Assembly (NCBI RefSeq): GCF_001426525.1
Contig: NZ_LMEW01000009.1
Location: 1 to 64,000, forward strand
Origin: Massilia sp. Root133
GTDB lineage: Bacteria > Pseudomonadota > Gammaproteobacteria > Burkholderiales > Burkholderiaceae_D
DNA: 64,000 nucleotides
Direction of reading: 5' to 3'
Shown here: positions 6,132 through 14,619 of the stretch, one piece after another
Layout: every line of letters starts with the position of its first letter
Position numbering within the stretch: position 1 is the stretch's first letter
Notes under the pieces: generated by a model
Seen by the model: the letters and a program-made list of their open reading frames with translations, nothing else
Told to the model about the DNA's origin: nothing
Database searches by the model: none
Position numbers and translations under genes: made by a program

Positions 6132-8438
6132 TCAGGCGGCTTCGGGCAATGCCTCGGTGCCGGCTGCCGCGTCGGCGACGGCGGCGAGGAACTCCCCGCC
6201 CCAGCGCGCGACGTCATGGTCGGCGACGATGGCGGCCATGCGCTCCGCGCGGTAGGCGGCCTCGTCGGGCCCCATTGTAATGGCGCGGTACAGCCTGTCC
6301 GTCATCGAATGCGCGTCGTAGGGATTCGTCAGCAGGGCGCCGTGCAGTTCGACCGCGGCGCCGGCGAATTCCGACAGGATCAATACGCCCGGCTTGCCGA
6401 CCGCGTGGCGTGCCGCGATGTATTCCTTCGCGACGAGGTTCAGGCCGTCGCGCAGCGGCGTGATCCACGCGATGTCGCAGGCCGCGTAATGGGCCAGCAC
6501 GGCCTCGAACGGCAGCGAGCGATAAAAATAGCGTACCGGCACCCAGTCCAGCGTCGAGAAACGCCCGTTGATCCGGCCCACCGTGCGGTCCAGTTCTTCG
6601 CGCAGCGTGTCGTAGATCTCCATGCCGGGCGCGGCGGGCGTGATGATGTTCAGCAGCGTGACCTTGCCCGCCAGCGCCGGATGCTGCTCCAGCAGGCGCT
6701 CGAACGCCTGCAGCTTTTCCAGCGACCCTTTTACGTAGTCCAGGCGCTCGATCGAGACGATGCCGGTGCGGCCGGCCAGGTAACCGTCGATCTCGGCGAG
6801 ATCCGCCGCGACCTGCGGCGTCCGCATCAAGCGCCCGATCAGCGCGACGTCCGTGCCGACCGGATGGGCACCCAGCGCGACGCGGCGGCCGCCGGCCTCG
6901 ATCGCCGTCGTCGTCGTGTCGACGCCCAGCGCGCAGCCATAGGTGAGGAAGCGGGGCGCGCACGGGGCGCTGGCGACGACCTCGACCGGCGCGCAGGAGC
7001 GGGCCGCATCGACGAAGTTCTCGACGTAGCGGGGGATGTGGAAGCCCACGTAGTCGCATTGCAGCAGGCTGGCGACGATGTCGCGGCGCCACGGCAGGAT
7101 GTTGAAGACGTCGCTGGACGGGAAGGCGGTGTGGTGGAAGAACGCGATCTTCAGGTCCGGACGCAGCGGGCGCAGGAATGCGGGCACCATCCACAGGTTG
7201 TAGTCGTGCACCCAGACGGTGGCGCCTTCCGCCGCCTCGCGCGCGGCCTGCTCGGCGAACAGGCGGTTCACGTCGAGGTAGCGTTCCCAATGGTCCTGGC
7301 GGAATTCGGCGCGGTCCGGGAACGAGAAGATGATCGGCCAGAACGCCTCTTTCGAAAACTTTTTATAGAACAGGTCGATGTCCTCTTCGGTCAGCGCGAT
7401 GCGCGCCGCCTGCAGGTTCGGATACTGCTCCGGATCGACGGCGACGTGGCTCGCAAAACCGTCCGGATCGCGCGAGTCCTGCTGCGACCACGCGACCCAG
7501 GACCCCGTGCGGCCGCCCGAAAACAGGCTCAGCAGGGTCGGCATGATGCCGTTCGGGCTTTTCGGGCGGCGCCGCACGGCCACGCCATCCTCGACCGCCT
7601 CGTCGAACGGCAGCCGGTGGTAGACCATCACGAGTTCGGCCTTGCCGGGCAGGTGCGCGACCTCCGCCGTGCCCGCGTGATGCGCGCGCAGGCCGTGGTG
7701 GGCGAGGCCGTCGAGGATGCCGCCGCAGCCGGCGTTTTCCGCGATGAACACGCTGGGCATGCGGCGCACGCGCGCGACGAGCGCGGGCTCCGCGCCGCCC
7801 ACGACCACGCCGCGCAAGCCCGTCTCGAACAGCGACAGGTCGTTCAGGGTGTCGCCCGCGACGACGACGTGGGCCGGGTCGAAGCCGGCCGCATCGATCA
7901 GCCGGCGCAGCGCGGGACCCTTGCCGACGCCGCGCGGCAGCACGTCCAGGTAGCGCCCGGCGGAGAACAGCAGCTCGCAGCCGAGCGCCTGCACCGTGCT
8001 GCGCAGCGCCGGCGTGACGGCACCCTCGGGCGCGATGAACGAGCAGCGCCGCTCTTGCGGCACGCTCTGGCGTTCCAGCTGCGGAAAGCCGGCCAGCGCC
8101 TTCAGCACGGCCTGGCTGCCGGGCCAGCGCGCCGCGATCTCATGGTGCAGCGGTTCGACGGGACGCAGGTTGCCGTGCACGATAGTGGCGCCCACGTCGG
8201 CGATGATGTAGTCGGGCGTGGGAATGGTCGGATCGGCCAGCAGGGGCATCACGGATTCCAGTCCGCGGCCCGTGACGAACACGAGCGTGGCACCTTCCAG
8301 GCCGCCGCCGAACAGCTCGCGCACTCTCCGGCGCGCTTCCTGCGGGCCGGCCAGCAGGGTGCCGTCGAGGTCGGTGGCGAGCACGAGCTTGCGCGGATCG
8401 AGGTGAGGGGTACGGGAACGGAAAGGCAATGCGGTCAT
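6132..8438 (-). CDS. ggpS: Bifunctional glucosylglycerol-phosphate phosphatase/synthase
   Basis: A 768-residue two-domain enzyme. Residues about 18-250 are a HAD phosphatase (DLDGT with D23 and D25, VTGR, and GDTLNDLSLF near 195). Residues about 268-755 are a GT20 glycosyltransferase. The GT20 part has SPNGIMPTLLS, GSWVAWSQQD and HDYNLWMVPAFLRPL, which match glucosylglycerol-phosphate synthase better than trehalose-phosphate synthase. The predicted path is ADP-glucose plus glycerol 3-phosphate to glucosylglycerol phosphate, then to the compatible solute glucosylglycerol. The phosphatase is N-terminal, opposite to bifunctional trehalose enzymes. I chose the ATG at 8438, which has AAGGA five bases upstream; an ATG at 8444 is too close to it. 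Downstream is an MscS channel. Trehalose synthesis is the alternative reading. Confidence 0.82.
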   Translation of the reverse strand: MTALPFRSRTPHLDPRKLVLATDLDGTLLAGPQEARRRVRELFGGGLEGATLVFVTGRGLESVMPLLADPTIPTPDYIIADVGATIVHGNLRPVEPLHHEIAARWPGSQAVLKALAGFPQLERQSVPQERRCSFIAPEGAVTPALRSTVQALGCELLFSAGRYLDVLPRGVGKGPALRRLIDAAGFDPAHVVVAGDTLNDLSLFETGLRGVVVGGAEPALVARVRRMPSVFIAENAGCGGILDGLAHHGLRAHHAGTAEVAHLPGKAELVMVYHRLPFDEAVEDGVAVRRRPKSPNGIMPTLLSLFSGGRTGSWVAWSQQDSRDPDGFASHVAVDPEQYPNLQAARIALTEEDIDLFYKKFSKEAFWPIIFSFPDRAEFRQDHWERYLDVNRLFAEQAAREAAEGATVWVHDYNLWMVPAFLRPLRPDLKIAFFHHTAFPSSDVFNILPWRRDIVASLLQCDYVGFHIPRYVENFVDAARSCAPVEVVASAPCAPRFLTYGCALGVDTTTTAIEAGGRRVALGAHPVGTDVALIGRLMRTPQVAADLAEIDGYLAGRTGIVSIERLDYVKGSLEKLQAFERLLEQHPALAGKVTLLNIITPAAPGMEIYDTLREELDRTVGRINGRFSTLDWVPVRYFYRSLPFEAVLAHYAACDIAWITPLRDGLNLVAKEYIAARHAVGKPGVLILSEFAGAAVELHGALLTNPYDAHSMTDRLYRAITMGPDEAAYRAERMAAIVADHDVARWGGEFLAAVADAAAGTEALPEAA

Positions 8439-8744
8439 GGTCATCCTTGTCGAGCGATGTCCGCCACGCGGCCCGCTCGAGCGCGGACGTGGCAGGGAGT
8501 GAGGCGTGCAGGGCCGCGGCCGGTGGCCGGGTGCGCGCGCAGGAAAGCGGATGCGGCTTGGCATCCACGCGACGGGGACGGACGGTGAGCTTGAAACGGG
8601 GCGCCAGCGTGAGGATTGTATTTATGGTGTGAGACGGCGCTCGTCCCCGGTGGAACCCGTCAAGGATAACATTGCAAAATAACATCGACAACCCGTGAGA
8701 CGTTTGCACCGAATCACGGAATGACGAGTTTTTTGGATTGGGTA
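8439..8744. other. Intergenic stretch between ggpS and tRNA-Val
   Basis: About 300 bases separate the divergently transcribed ggpS and tRNA-Val. It must hold the ggpS promoter. I see no convincing sigma70 pair for it; candidate elements on the minus strand around 8630-8680 (TTGACG, TTGTCG) lack a matching -10. An osmotic-stress sigma factor could be involved. No gene is supported here. Confidence 0.4.
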
Positions 8745-8774
8745 TTGCGCTTTGCTAAAACATCCTCGTATAAT
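8745..8774 (+). promoter_or_regulatory. Promoter of tRNA-Val
   Basis: TTGCGC (8745-8750), an 18-bp spacer and a perfect TATAAT (8769-8774). A GC-rich discriminator (GCGGCTCCCC) follows, as expected for a stringently controlled stable-RNA promoter. Confidence 0.75.
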
Positions 8775-8784
8775 GCGGCTCCCC

Positions 8785-8861
8785 GGGCGGTTAGTTCAGC
8801 TGGTTAGAATACTTGGTCGACATCCAAGGGGTCGCAGGTTCGAATCCTGCACCGCCCACCA
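8785..8861 (+). tRNA. tRNA-Val (anticodon GAC)
   Basis: A 77-nt tRNA with CCA encoded (8859-8861). Acceptor stem GGGCGGT/ACCGCCC, D-arm GTTC/GAAT, anticodon stem CTTGG/CCAAG, seven-base loop TCGACAT, T-arm GCAGG-TTCGAAT-CCTGC. The anticodon at positions 34-36 is GAC (Val). Position 33, nearly always U, is C here. The D-arm and variable region resemble tRNA-Asp more than a typical tRNA-Val. The gene stands alone with its own promoter, just before the rplC promoter. Confidence 0.9.
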
Positions 8862-9005
8862 GAATTCCTCCATATCGCAGGCCTCGAGCCTGTAGAGAAA
8901 AGATGCCAAGGTGTCTTTTCTGTGCCGTTCAGCTTGAACGGATTCTCTGATCTCCACGACTCTAGCGTAAAGCGCAACAGGCCGCGTCAGCTTCGCATTT
9001 TCCTG

Positions 9006-9034
9006 TTGCGTCCATCCGTTGCGCGCGCTATACT
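9006..9034 (+). promoter_or_regulatory. Promoter of the rplC-rpsQ (S10) operon
   Basis: TTGCGT (9006-9011), a 17-bp spacer and TATACT (9029-9034) give a strong sigma70 promoter with a GC-rich discriminator. It replaces the usual promoter upstream of rpsJ, which is located elsewhere here. The spc promoter at 14027-14055 has the same -35 and spacing. Confidence 0.75.
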
Positions 9035-9047
9035 AGCCGGCTTCGGT

Positions 9048-9103
9048 GTGGGCCTATCTTTTTTTGGCCCACGCGTTTAAGAGGAAGTTTTTTTAAAACT
9101 TCC
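9048..9103 (+). promoter_or_regulatory. rplC leader with two hairpins (candidate ribosomal autoregulatory leader)
   Basis: GTGGGCC (9048-9054) pairs with GGCCCAC (9066-9072) around an 11-base pyrimidine-rich loop. Then GGAAGTTTT pairs with AAAACTTCC (9083-9103) around TTT. In enterobacteria L4 represses its operon through an rpsJ leader; with rpsJ elsewhere, this leader is the likely place for such control. Binding is inferred, not seen. Confidence 0.4.
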
Positions 9104-9149
9104 GATAGTCAACTAGCCCCGCCCAATCGTAGGTGGGAATGGAGAAAAA

Positions 9150-9806
9150 ATGAGCCTGGGCCTTCTCGGTCGCAAGGTTGGCATGATGCGCATCTTCACG
9201 GACGACGGCGATTCGATTCCCGTCACCGTGCTGGACGTGTCGAACAACCGTGTTGCGCAAATCAAAACTCCTGAAACTGATGGTTATGCCGCAGTTCAGG
9301 TCGTCTTCGGTCAACGTCGCGCTTCCCGCGTGAACAAGGCCGCTGCCGGTCACTACGCCAAAGCTGGCGTCGAAGCTGGCACGATGCTGAAGGAATTCCG
9401 CGTCGAAGCCGCTCAAGCCGCTGGTTTCAAAGCTGGCGACGCAGTCAACGTCTCGCTGTTCGAAGTGGGCCAGAAGATCGACGTGCAAGGCACCTCGATC
9501 GGTAAAGGCTACGCCGGTACCATCAAGCGTTACAACTTCTCGTCGGGCCGCGCCACCCACGGTAACTCGCGTTCGCACAACGTGCCGGGTTCCATCGGTA
9601 TGGCACAGGATCCGGGCCGTGTGTTCCCGGGTAAGCGCATGACCGGTCACATGGGTGATGTCACTGTCACCACCCAGAACCTGGAAATCGCCCGTATCGA
9701 CGCCGAGCGTCAACTGCTGCTGGTTAAGGGTGCCGTTCCTGGCGCCAAGAACGGTCAAGTGATCGTCAAGCCGGCAGTCAAAGTCAAAGCCAAGAAAGGA
9801 GCGTAA
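9150..9806 (+). CDS. rplC: 50S ribosomal protein L3
   Basis: A 218-residue L3, an early assembly protein of the 50S subunit reaching the peptidyl transferase centre. It begins [20 protein letters not shown] and has the conserved region [16 protein letters not shown], including the glutamine-bearing segment ([20 protein letters not shown]) that PrmB methylates in other bacteria. GGAG lies before the start. It is the first gene of the operon here, because rpsJ is separated from it. rplD follows after 3 bp. Confidence 0.97.
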   Translation: MSLGLLGRKVGMMRIFTDDGDSIPVTVLDVSNNRVAQIKTPETDGYAAVQVVFGQRRASRVNKAAAGHYAKAGVEAGTMLKEFRVEAAQAAGFKAGDAVNVSLFEVGQKIDVQGTSIGKGYAGTIKRYNFSSGRATHGNSRSHNVPGSIGMAQDPGRVFPGKRMTGHMGDVTVTTQNLEIARIDAERQLLLVKGAVPGAKNGQVIVKPAVKVKAKKGA

Positions 9807-9809
9807 GAG

Positions 9810-10430
9810 ATGGAACTGAAGCTCCTGAATGAGCAAGGTCAAGCTGGCGCCGCAGTCAACGCCGCCGACACCGTGTTCGGCCGTGACTACAACGAAGCCC
9901 TGATCCACCAGATCGTGGTCGCCTACGCCGCCAACGCGCGCTCGGGCAACCGCAAGCAGAAGGATCGTGAAGAAGTCTCCCACACGACCAAGAAGCCGTG
10001 GCGTCAAAAAGGTACGGGCCGTGCTCGTGCCGGTATGTCGTCGTCGCCGCTGTGGCGCGGTGGTGGTCGTATCTTCCCGAACTCGCCGGACGAGAACTTC
10101 TCGCACAAGGTCAACAAGAAGATGCATCGCGCAGGTATCTGCTCGATCTTCTCGCAGCTGGCCCGCGAAGACCGCCTGAGCGTCATCGAGAACCTGACCG
10201 TCGAAGCACCGAAGACCAAGCTGCTGTCGCAAAAGCTGCAGGGCATGGGTCTGGACTCGGTCCTGGTGATCACCGACACCATCGATGAAAACCTGCTGCT
10301 GGCATCGCGCAACCTGCCGAACGTGCTGGTTGTCGAGCCGAAGCACGCCGACCCGATGTCGCTGGTGTTCTACAAGAAAGTCCTGGTCACCAAAGCTGCT
10401 CTGGCCAAGATCGAGGAGATGTACGCATGA
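9810..10430 (+). CDS. rplD: 50S ribosomal protein L4
   Basis: A 206-residue L4, with the basic internal loop ([20 protein letters not shown]) that lines the exit tunnel. In E. coli L4 also represses the S10 operon at transcription and translation through the operon leader. The ribosome binding site (GGAG) is inside the end of rplC, and the stop overlaps the rplW start by 4 bp, so translation is probably coupled. Confidence 0.97.
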   Translation: MELKLLNEQGQAGAAVNAADTVFGRDYNEALIHQIVVAYAANARSGNRKQKDREEVSHTTKKPWRQKGTGRARAGMSSSPLWRGGGRIFPNSPDENFSHKVNKKMHRAGICSIFSQLAREDRLSVIENLTVEAPKTKLLSQKLQGMGLDSVLVITDTIDENLLLASRNLPNVLVVEPKHADPMSLVFYKKVLVTKAALAKIEEMYA

Positions 10431-10744
10431 GCGCCGCAATCAAATTCAGCGAAGAGCGCCTGATGAAGGTGCTGCTGGCTCCGGTCATTTCCGAAAAGGC
10501 GACCTTCGTCGCGGAAAAGAACGAACAGATCGTGTTCAAGGTCCTGCCGGACGCGACCAAGCCGGAAATCAAAGCCGCCGTCGAGCTGCTGTTCAAAGTC
10601 GAAGTGGAATCGGTGCAGACCGTGAACCGCGAAGGCAAGCAGAAGCGTTCGGGCCGTTTCACCGGTCGCCGCAACCACACCAAGCGCGCTTTCGTGGCCC
10701 TGAAGCCGGGCCAGGAAATCAATTTTGTCGAGGAGGCTAAATAA
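10427..10744 (+). CDS. rplW: 50S ribosomal protein L23
   Basis: A 105-residue L23, which sits at the tunnel exit and helps dock trigger factor and SRP. It has the family pattern ([32 protein letters not shown]). It overlaps rplD by ATGA, with GAGGAG inside rplD as ribosome binding site. Its stop overlaps the rplB start by one base (TAATG). Confidence 0.97.
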   Translation: MSAAIKFSEERLMKVLLAPVISEKATFVAEKNEQIVFKVLPDATKPEIKAAVELLFKVEVESVQTVNREGKQKRSGRFTGRRNHTKRAFVALKPGQEINFVEEAK

Positions 10745-11571
10745 TGGCACTCGTTAAGATGAAGCCAACCTCCCCAGGCCGCCGCGGCATGGTGAAGGTT
10801 GTGAACGCCGACCTGTACAAGGGTCGTCCGTTTGCAGCCCTGGTTGAGAAGAAATCGAAGACCGCTGGCCGTAACAACAACGGTCACATCACCACCCGCC
10901 ACATCGGCGGTGGCCACAAGCACCACTACCGCGTGGTCGACTTCAAGCGCAACAAGGACGGTATCCCGGCCAAGGTCGAGCGCATTGAATACGACCCGAA
11001 CCGCAGCGCGCACATCGCTCTGGTGTGCTACGCCGACGGTTTCCGCGCGTACATCATCGCCACCAAAGGCATGGCCGTGGGCGATACCGTCATGAACGGC
11101 TCGGAAGCGCCGATCAAGTCGGGTAACTGCCTGCCGATCCGTAACATCCCGGTCGGCACCACCATGCACTGCGTCGAAATGCTGCCGGGTAAGGGTGCCC
11201 AGATGGCCCGTACCGCAGGCGCCGGCGTCGTGCTGATGGCTCGCGAAGGTACCTACGCTCAGGTTCGCCTGCGTTCGGGTGAAGTGCGCCGCGTGCACAT
11301 CGAGTGCCGCGCAACGGTTGGCGAAGTCGGCAACGGCGAGCACAACCTGCGCAAGATCGGTAAAGCCGGTGCAATGCGCTGGCGCGGTGTCCGCCCGACC
11401 GTTCGCGGTGTGGTGATGAACCCGATCGACCACCCGCACGGTGGTGGTGAAGGTCGTACGGCTGCCGGTCGTCATCCGGTGTCGCCATGGGGCCAGCAGA
11501 CGAAGGGCAAGAAGACGCGTTCGAACAAGCGCACGTCGTCGATGATCGTCTCGCGCCGCGGCAAGAAATAA
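10744..11571 (+). CDS. rplB: 50S ribosomal protein L2
   Basis: A 275-residue L2, the large conserved protein near the peptidyl transferase centre needed for subunit joining. It shows [22 protein letters not shown] and the near-universal [14 protein letters not shown] segment, which carries the important histidine. GAGGAGG lies just before the ATG. rpsS follows after 9 bp. Confidence 0.98.
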   Translation: MALVKMKPTSPGRRGMVKVVNADLYKGRPFAALVEKKSKTAGRNNNGHITTRHIGGGHKHHYRVVDFKRNKDGIPAKVERIEYDPNRSAHIALVCYADGFRAYIIATKGMAVGDTVMNGSEAPIKSGNCLPIRNIPVGTTMHCVEMLPGKGAQMARTAGAGVVLMAREGTYAQVRLRSGEVRRVHIECRATVGEVGNGEHNLRKIGKAGAMRWRGVRPTVRGVVMNPIDHPHGGGEGRTAAGRHPVSPWGQQTKGKKTRSNKRTSSMIVSRRGKK

Positions 11572-11580
11572 GGATAAGAC

Positions 11581-11856
11581 ATGACTCGTTCATTGAAAAA
11601 AGGGCCGTTCATTGACGCCCACCTGGTGAAAAAAGTCGAAGCCGCGCAAGCGAACAAAGACAAAAAGCCGGTCAAAACCTGGTCGCGCCGCTCGACGATC
11701 ACCCCGGACTTCATCGGTCTGACGATCGCCGTCCACAACGGTAAAGTGCACGTGCCGGTGTACGTGTCCGAGAACATGGTGGGTCACAAGCTGGGCGAAT
11801 TCGCCCTGACCCGCACGTTCAAGGGCCACGCCGCTGACAAGAAGGCGAAGAAATAA
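11581..11856 (+). CDS. rpsS: 30S ribosomal protein S19
   Basis: A 91-residue S19 of the 30S head ([41 protein letters not shown]). It contacts S13 and the A-site finger bridge. It has AAGGA before the ATG, and its stop shares a base with the rplV start (TAATG). No unusual features. Confidence 0.97.
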   Translation: MTRSLKKGPFIDAHLVKKVEAAQANKDKKPVKTWSRRSTITPDFIGLTIAVHNGKVHVPVYVSENMVGHKLGEFALTRTFKGHAADKKAKK

Positions 11857-12185
11857 TGGAAACTAAAGCTATCCTCAAAGGCGTCCGCCTGTCGGAACAG
11901 AAAGGCCGCCTCGTCGCCGATCTGATCCGCGGCAAGAAAGTCGACGCCGCGCTGAACATCCTGCAGTTCAGCCCGAAAAAAGGCGCGACCATCATCAAGA
12001 AAGTGCTGGAGTCCGCAATCGCGAACGCCGAGCACAACGATGGTGCCGACATCGACGAACTGAAGGTCGTTCAGATCTATGTCGAAAAGGGCCCGATCCT
12101 CAAGCGCTTTACGGCACGTGCCAAAGGCCGCGGTGATCGCATTTCGAAACAATCCTGTCACATCTTCGTGACTGTCGGTAACTAA
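11856..12185 (+). CDS. rplV: 50S ribosomal protein L22
   Basis: A 109-residue L22 that contributes, with L4, to the exit-tunnel constriction through its extended hairpin ([21 protein letters not shown]). Its start overlaps the rpsS stop codon by one base, consistent with coupled translation. rpsC follows after 11 bp with an AAGGAG site. Confidence 0.97.
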   Translation: METKAILKGVRLSEQKGRLVADLIRGKKVDAALNILQFSPKKGATIIKKVLESAIANAEHNDGADIDELKVVQIYVEKGPILKRFTARAKGRGDRISKQSCHIFVTVGN

Positions 12186-12196
12186 GGAGTCACACG

Positions 12197-12991
12197 ATGG
12201 GTCAGAAAATCCACCCAACCGGCTTCCGCCTGGCGGTCACCCGTAACTGGGCATCGCGCTGGTACGCTGGCAACGGCAACTTCGCCGACATGCTGAAGGA
12301 AGACCTGGAAGCCCGCGCTTTCCTGAAGAAGAAACTGAAGAACGCCTCCGTCGGCCGCATCGTCATCGAGCGTCCGGCCAAGAATGCGCGCTTCACGATC
12401 TACTCGTCGCGTCCGGGCGTCGTCATCGGCAAGAAGGGCGAAGACATCGAAGTCCTGAAGTCGTCGCTGACGAAGATCATGGGCGTGCCGGTGCACGTCA
12501 ATATCGAAGAGATCCGCAAGCCGGAAATCGACTCGCAGCTGATCGCCGATTCGATCGCCCAGCAGCTCGAAAAGCGCATCATGTTCCGCCGCGCGATGAA
12601 GCGCGCCATGCAGAACGCCATGCGTCTGGGCGCCGTCGGCATCAAGATCATGTCGTCGGGCCGCCTGAACGGCATCGAGATCGCGCGTACCGAATGGTAC
12701 CGCGAAGGCCGTGTGCCCCTGCACACCCTGCGCGCCGACATCGACTACGGCACCAGCGAAGCCTCGACCACGTACGGCATCATCGGCGTGAAAGTCTGGG
12801 TCTACAAGGGTGACCGTTCGCCGACCGGCGAAGCACCGGTGATCGACGTTCCGGCCGACGAGAAAAAGCCGCGCGGTCCGCGTCGTGACGATGGCAAACC
12901 GGCTGGCCGTGGCCGCCCGGGCGCCAAGCCAGGTACCGCACCCGCAGGCCGCCGTGCTGCCAAGCCGGCCGCTGAGAAAGCAGGAGAATAA
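12197..12991 (+). CDS. rpsC: 30S ribosomal protein S3
   Basis: A 264-residue S3, longer than the 233 residues of E. coli. It has an N-terminal KH domain ([18 protein letters not shown]) and forms part of the mRNA entry helicase site. The extra length is a basic, proline- and alanine-rich C-terminal tail from about residue 225 ([20 protein letters not shown] onward), which is probably disordered and is common in high-GC betaproteobacteria. AAGGAG precedes the start; rplP follows after 2 bp. Confidence 0.97.
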   Translation: MGQKIHPTGFRLAVTRNWASRWYAGNGNFADMLKEDLEARAFLKKKLKNASVGRIVIERPAKNARFTIYSSRPGVVIGKKGEDIEVLKSSLTKIMGVPVHVNIEEIRKPEIDSQLIADSIAQQLEKRIMFRRAMKRAMQNAMRLGAVGIKIMSSGRLNGIEIARTEWYREGRVPLHTLRADIDYGTSEASTTYGIIGVKVWVYKGDRSPTGEAPVIDVPADEKKPRGPRRDDGKPAGRGRPGAKPGTAPAGRRAAKPAAEKAGE

Positions 12992-12993
12992 GC

Positions 12994-13413
12994 ATGCTGC
13001 AGCCATCCCGCAGAAAGTATCGTAAAGAGCAGAAAGGCCGCAACACCGGCATTTCGCACACCCGCGGCACCGCGGTCTCGTTCGGCGAATTCGGTCTGAA
13101 GGCAGTTGCCCGCGGCCGTATCACCGCACGCCAGATCGAAGCTGCACGTCGTGCCATGACCCGTCACATCAAGCGTGGCGGCCGTATCTGGATCCGTATC
13201 TTCCCGGACAAGCCGATCTCGAACAAGCCGGCTGAAGTCCGTATGGGTAACGGTAAAGGTAATCCGGAGTACTACGTGGCCGAGATCCAGCCGGGCAAGG
13301 TCCTGTACGAAATGGACGGCGTCGCTGAAGAACTGGCGCGCGAAGCCTTCCGTCTGGCTGCCGCCAAACTGCCGCTGGCGACGACGTTCGTCGTGCGTCA
13401 AGTCGGTCAATAA
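12994..13413 (+). CDS. rplP: 50S ribosomal protein L16
   Basis: A 139-residue L16, near the A site of the peptidyl transferase centre. It begins [19 protein letters not shown] and has the region around [10 protein letters not shown] at the C-terminus. The arginine in the [18 protein letters not shown] region lies where YcfD hydroxylates L16 in E. coli. Ribosome binding site AGGAG lies in the end of rpsC. Confidence 0.97.
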   Translation: MLQPSRRKYRKEQKGRNTGISHTRGTAVSFGEFGLKAVARGRITARQIEAARRAMTRHIKRGGRIWIRIFPDKPISNKPAEVRMGNGKGNPEYYVAEIQPGKVLYEMDGVAEELAREAFRLAAAKLPLATTFVVRQVGQ

Positions 13414-13425
13414 CAGGAGTTAAGA

Positions 13426-13617
13426 ATGAAAGCAACGGAACTCCGCGGCAAGGACCAGGCAGCTCTGCAACAAGAGCTGAATGAGCTGCTGAAGGCACAG
13501 TTCGGCCTGCGCATGCAAATCGCTACGCAGCAACTGACGAACACCGCCCAGCTCAAGAAGGTGCGCCGCGATATCGCGCGTGTCAAGACTGTGATGAACC
13601 AGAAGGAAGCCAAATGA
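13426..13617 (+). CDS. rpmC: 50S ribosomal protein L29
   Basis: A 63-residue L29, a short helical-hairpin protein at the tunnel exit beside L23 ([20 protein letters not shown], then [23 protein letters not shown] C-terminal helix). AGGAG precedes the ATG. Its TGA overlaps the rpsQ start (ATGA). Confidence 0.96.
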   Translation: MKATELRGKDQAALQQELNELLKAQFGLRMQIATQQLTNTAQLKKVRRDIARVKTVMNQKEAK

Positions 13618-13886
13618 ACGACACCACTAAAACGGCGCTGAAGCGTACGCTGGTCGGCAAAGTCGTGTCCGACAAGATGGACAAGACGGTGACCGTGCTG
13701 ATCGAACGTCACGTCAAGCACCCGCTGTACGGCAAGATCATCGTGCGTTCGAACAAGTATCACGCGCACGACGAGACCAACCAGGCGAAAATCGGCGACA
13801 CCGTCGAGATCGCGGAAGGTCGCCCGATCTCGAAGACGAAGGCTTGGACCCTGACCAAAGTTCTGCAGGTCGCTCCGGTTCTCTGA
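13614..13886 (+). CDS. rpsQ: 30S ribosomal protein S17
   Basis: A 90-residue S17, an OB-fold primary 16S rRNA-binding protein ([42 protein letters not shown]). It is the last gene of this S10 segment. After it comes a 354-bp gap that holds a palindromic repeat and a new promoter before rplN, although in many bacteria rpsQ and rplN are only tens of bases apart. Confidence 0.97.
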   Translation: MNDTTKTALKRTLVGKVVSDKMDKTVTVLIERHVKHPLYGKIIVRSNKYHAHDETNQAKIGDTVEIAEGRPISKTKAWTLTKVLQVAPVL

Positions 13887-13903
13887 TCCAAAACCGGGGC
13901 CTT

Positions 13904-14005
13904 GTAAAACCGTAGCGAGCGGAAGCAGTGTTGGTCGAGAAGCGCAGCCGTACGGACGTACGGTGAGCATCGCAGACCGACAATGCGACGCGCAGTAGGT
14001 TTTAC
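13904..14005 (-). repeat. Dispersed palindromic element, copy A (rpsQ-rplN gap)
   Basis: A roughly 102-bp element with inverted ends GTAAAACC/GGTTTTAC and, further out, CCGGGG (13894-13899) with CCCCGG (14011-14016). The centre is a hairpin CCGTAC-GGAC-GTACGG (13948-13963). Read on the minus strand it aligns with copy B at 40238-40353 over almost its full length (shared GCGATGCTCAC, GCTGCGCTTCTCGACCAA, GCTCG-GACGGTTTT). Confidence 0.8.
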
Positions 14006-14026
14006 AACGCCCCCGGAAAATTTGTC

Positions 14027-14055
14027 TTGCGTGGCCCGCTGGTATGTGGAATACT
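14027..14055 (+). promoter_or_regulatory. spc operon promoter
   Basis: TTGCGT (14027-14032), 17-bp spacer, AATACT (14050-14055). The -35 and spacing equal those of the rplC promoter. It lies just downstream of the palindromic element and should drive rplN onward. Confidence 0.65.
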
Positions 14056-14076
14056 AGCGGGCTTCGTTCATGTGTT

Positions 14077-14105
14077 GCCGCAGTTTGTCCTTCGGTAACT
14101 GCGGC
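14077..14105 (+). promoter_or_regulatory. Hairpin in the rplN leader
   Basis: GCCGCAGTT (14077-14085) pairs with AACTGCGGC (14097-14105) around an 11-base loop. It lies in the roughly 180-base untranslated leader from the spc promoter to rplN. A regulatory role is possible by position only. Confidence 0.4.
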
Positions 14106-14240
14106 CTGCAACGAACATTGGAAAGTCCAATCACCCAAACGTACGCGCTTGCAATGAGTGCGGACGGCGGGACCAAGACTGACCGCAGGCCTACGGTTTT
14201 CCGTGGGGTTTCTTCGGCTTAAGTTGGGAAAGAAAATATC

Positions 14241-14609
14241 ATGATTCAAACCGAAAGCCGGCTCGAAGTGGCCGACAATACCGGTGCAAAAGAAGTTCTG
14301 TGCATCAAGGTATTGGGCGGCTCCAAGCGCCGTTACGCCAGCATTGGCGACGTGATCAAGGTCACCGTGAAGCAAGCTGCTCCGCGCGGCCGCGTCAAGA
14401 AAGGTGAAATCTACAACGCCGTGGTCGTGCGTACCGCTAAAGGTGTGCGCCGCCAGGACGGCTCCCTGGTGAAGTTCGACGGCAATGCCGCCGTCCTGCT
14501 GAACAGCAAGCTGGAGCCGATCGGTACCCGCATCTTCGGACCGGTGACGCGCGAACTGCGTACCGAGAAGTTCATGAAGATCGTGTCCCTGGCACCTGAA
14601 GTTCTGTAA
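14241..14609 (+). CDS. rplN: 50S ribosomal protein L14
   Basis: A 122-residue L14, an intersubunit-bridge protein and the RsfS binding partner ([38 protein letters not shown]). It is the first gene of the spc operon, with its own promoter at 14027-14055 and a long leader. The ribosome binding site is GGGAAAG. Confidence 0.97.
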   Translation: MIQTESRLEVADNTGAKEVLCIKVLGGSKRRYASIGDVIKVTVKQAAPRGRVKKGEIYNAVVVRTAKGVRRQDGSLVKFDGNAAVLLNSKLEPIGTRIFGPVTRELRTEKFMKIVSLAPEVL

Positions 14610-14619
14610 GGGAGCAGCA

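Noticed and set aside
6117-8588. Long plus-strand open frame opposite ggpS
   Set aside because: Same high-GC shadow pattern; the minus-strand frame has clear HAD and GT20 motifs.
8785-8861. tRNA-Val as the attachment site of an integrated element covering 604-8861
   Set aside because: No copy of the tRNA 3' end is visible near the left boundary, no integrase gene is present, and the block has the composition of its surroundings.
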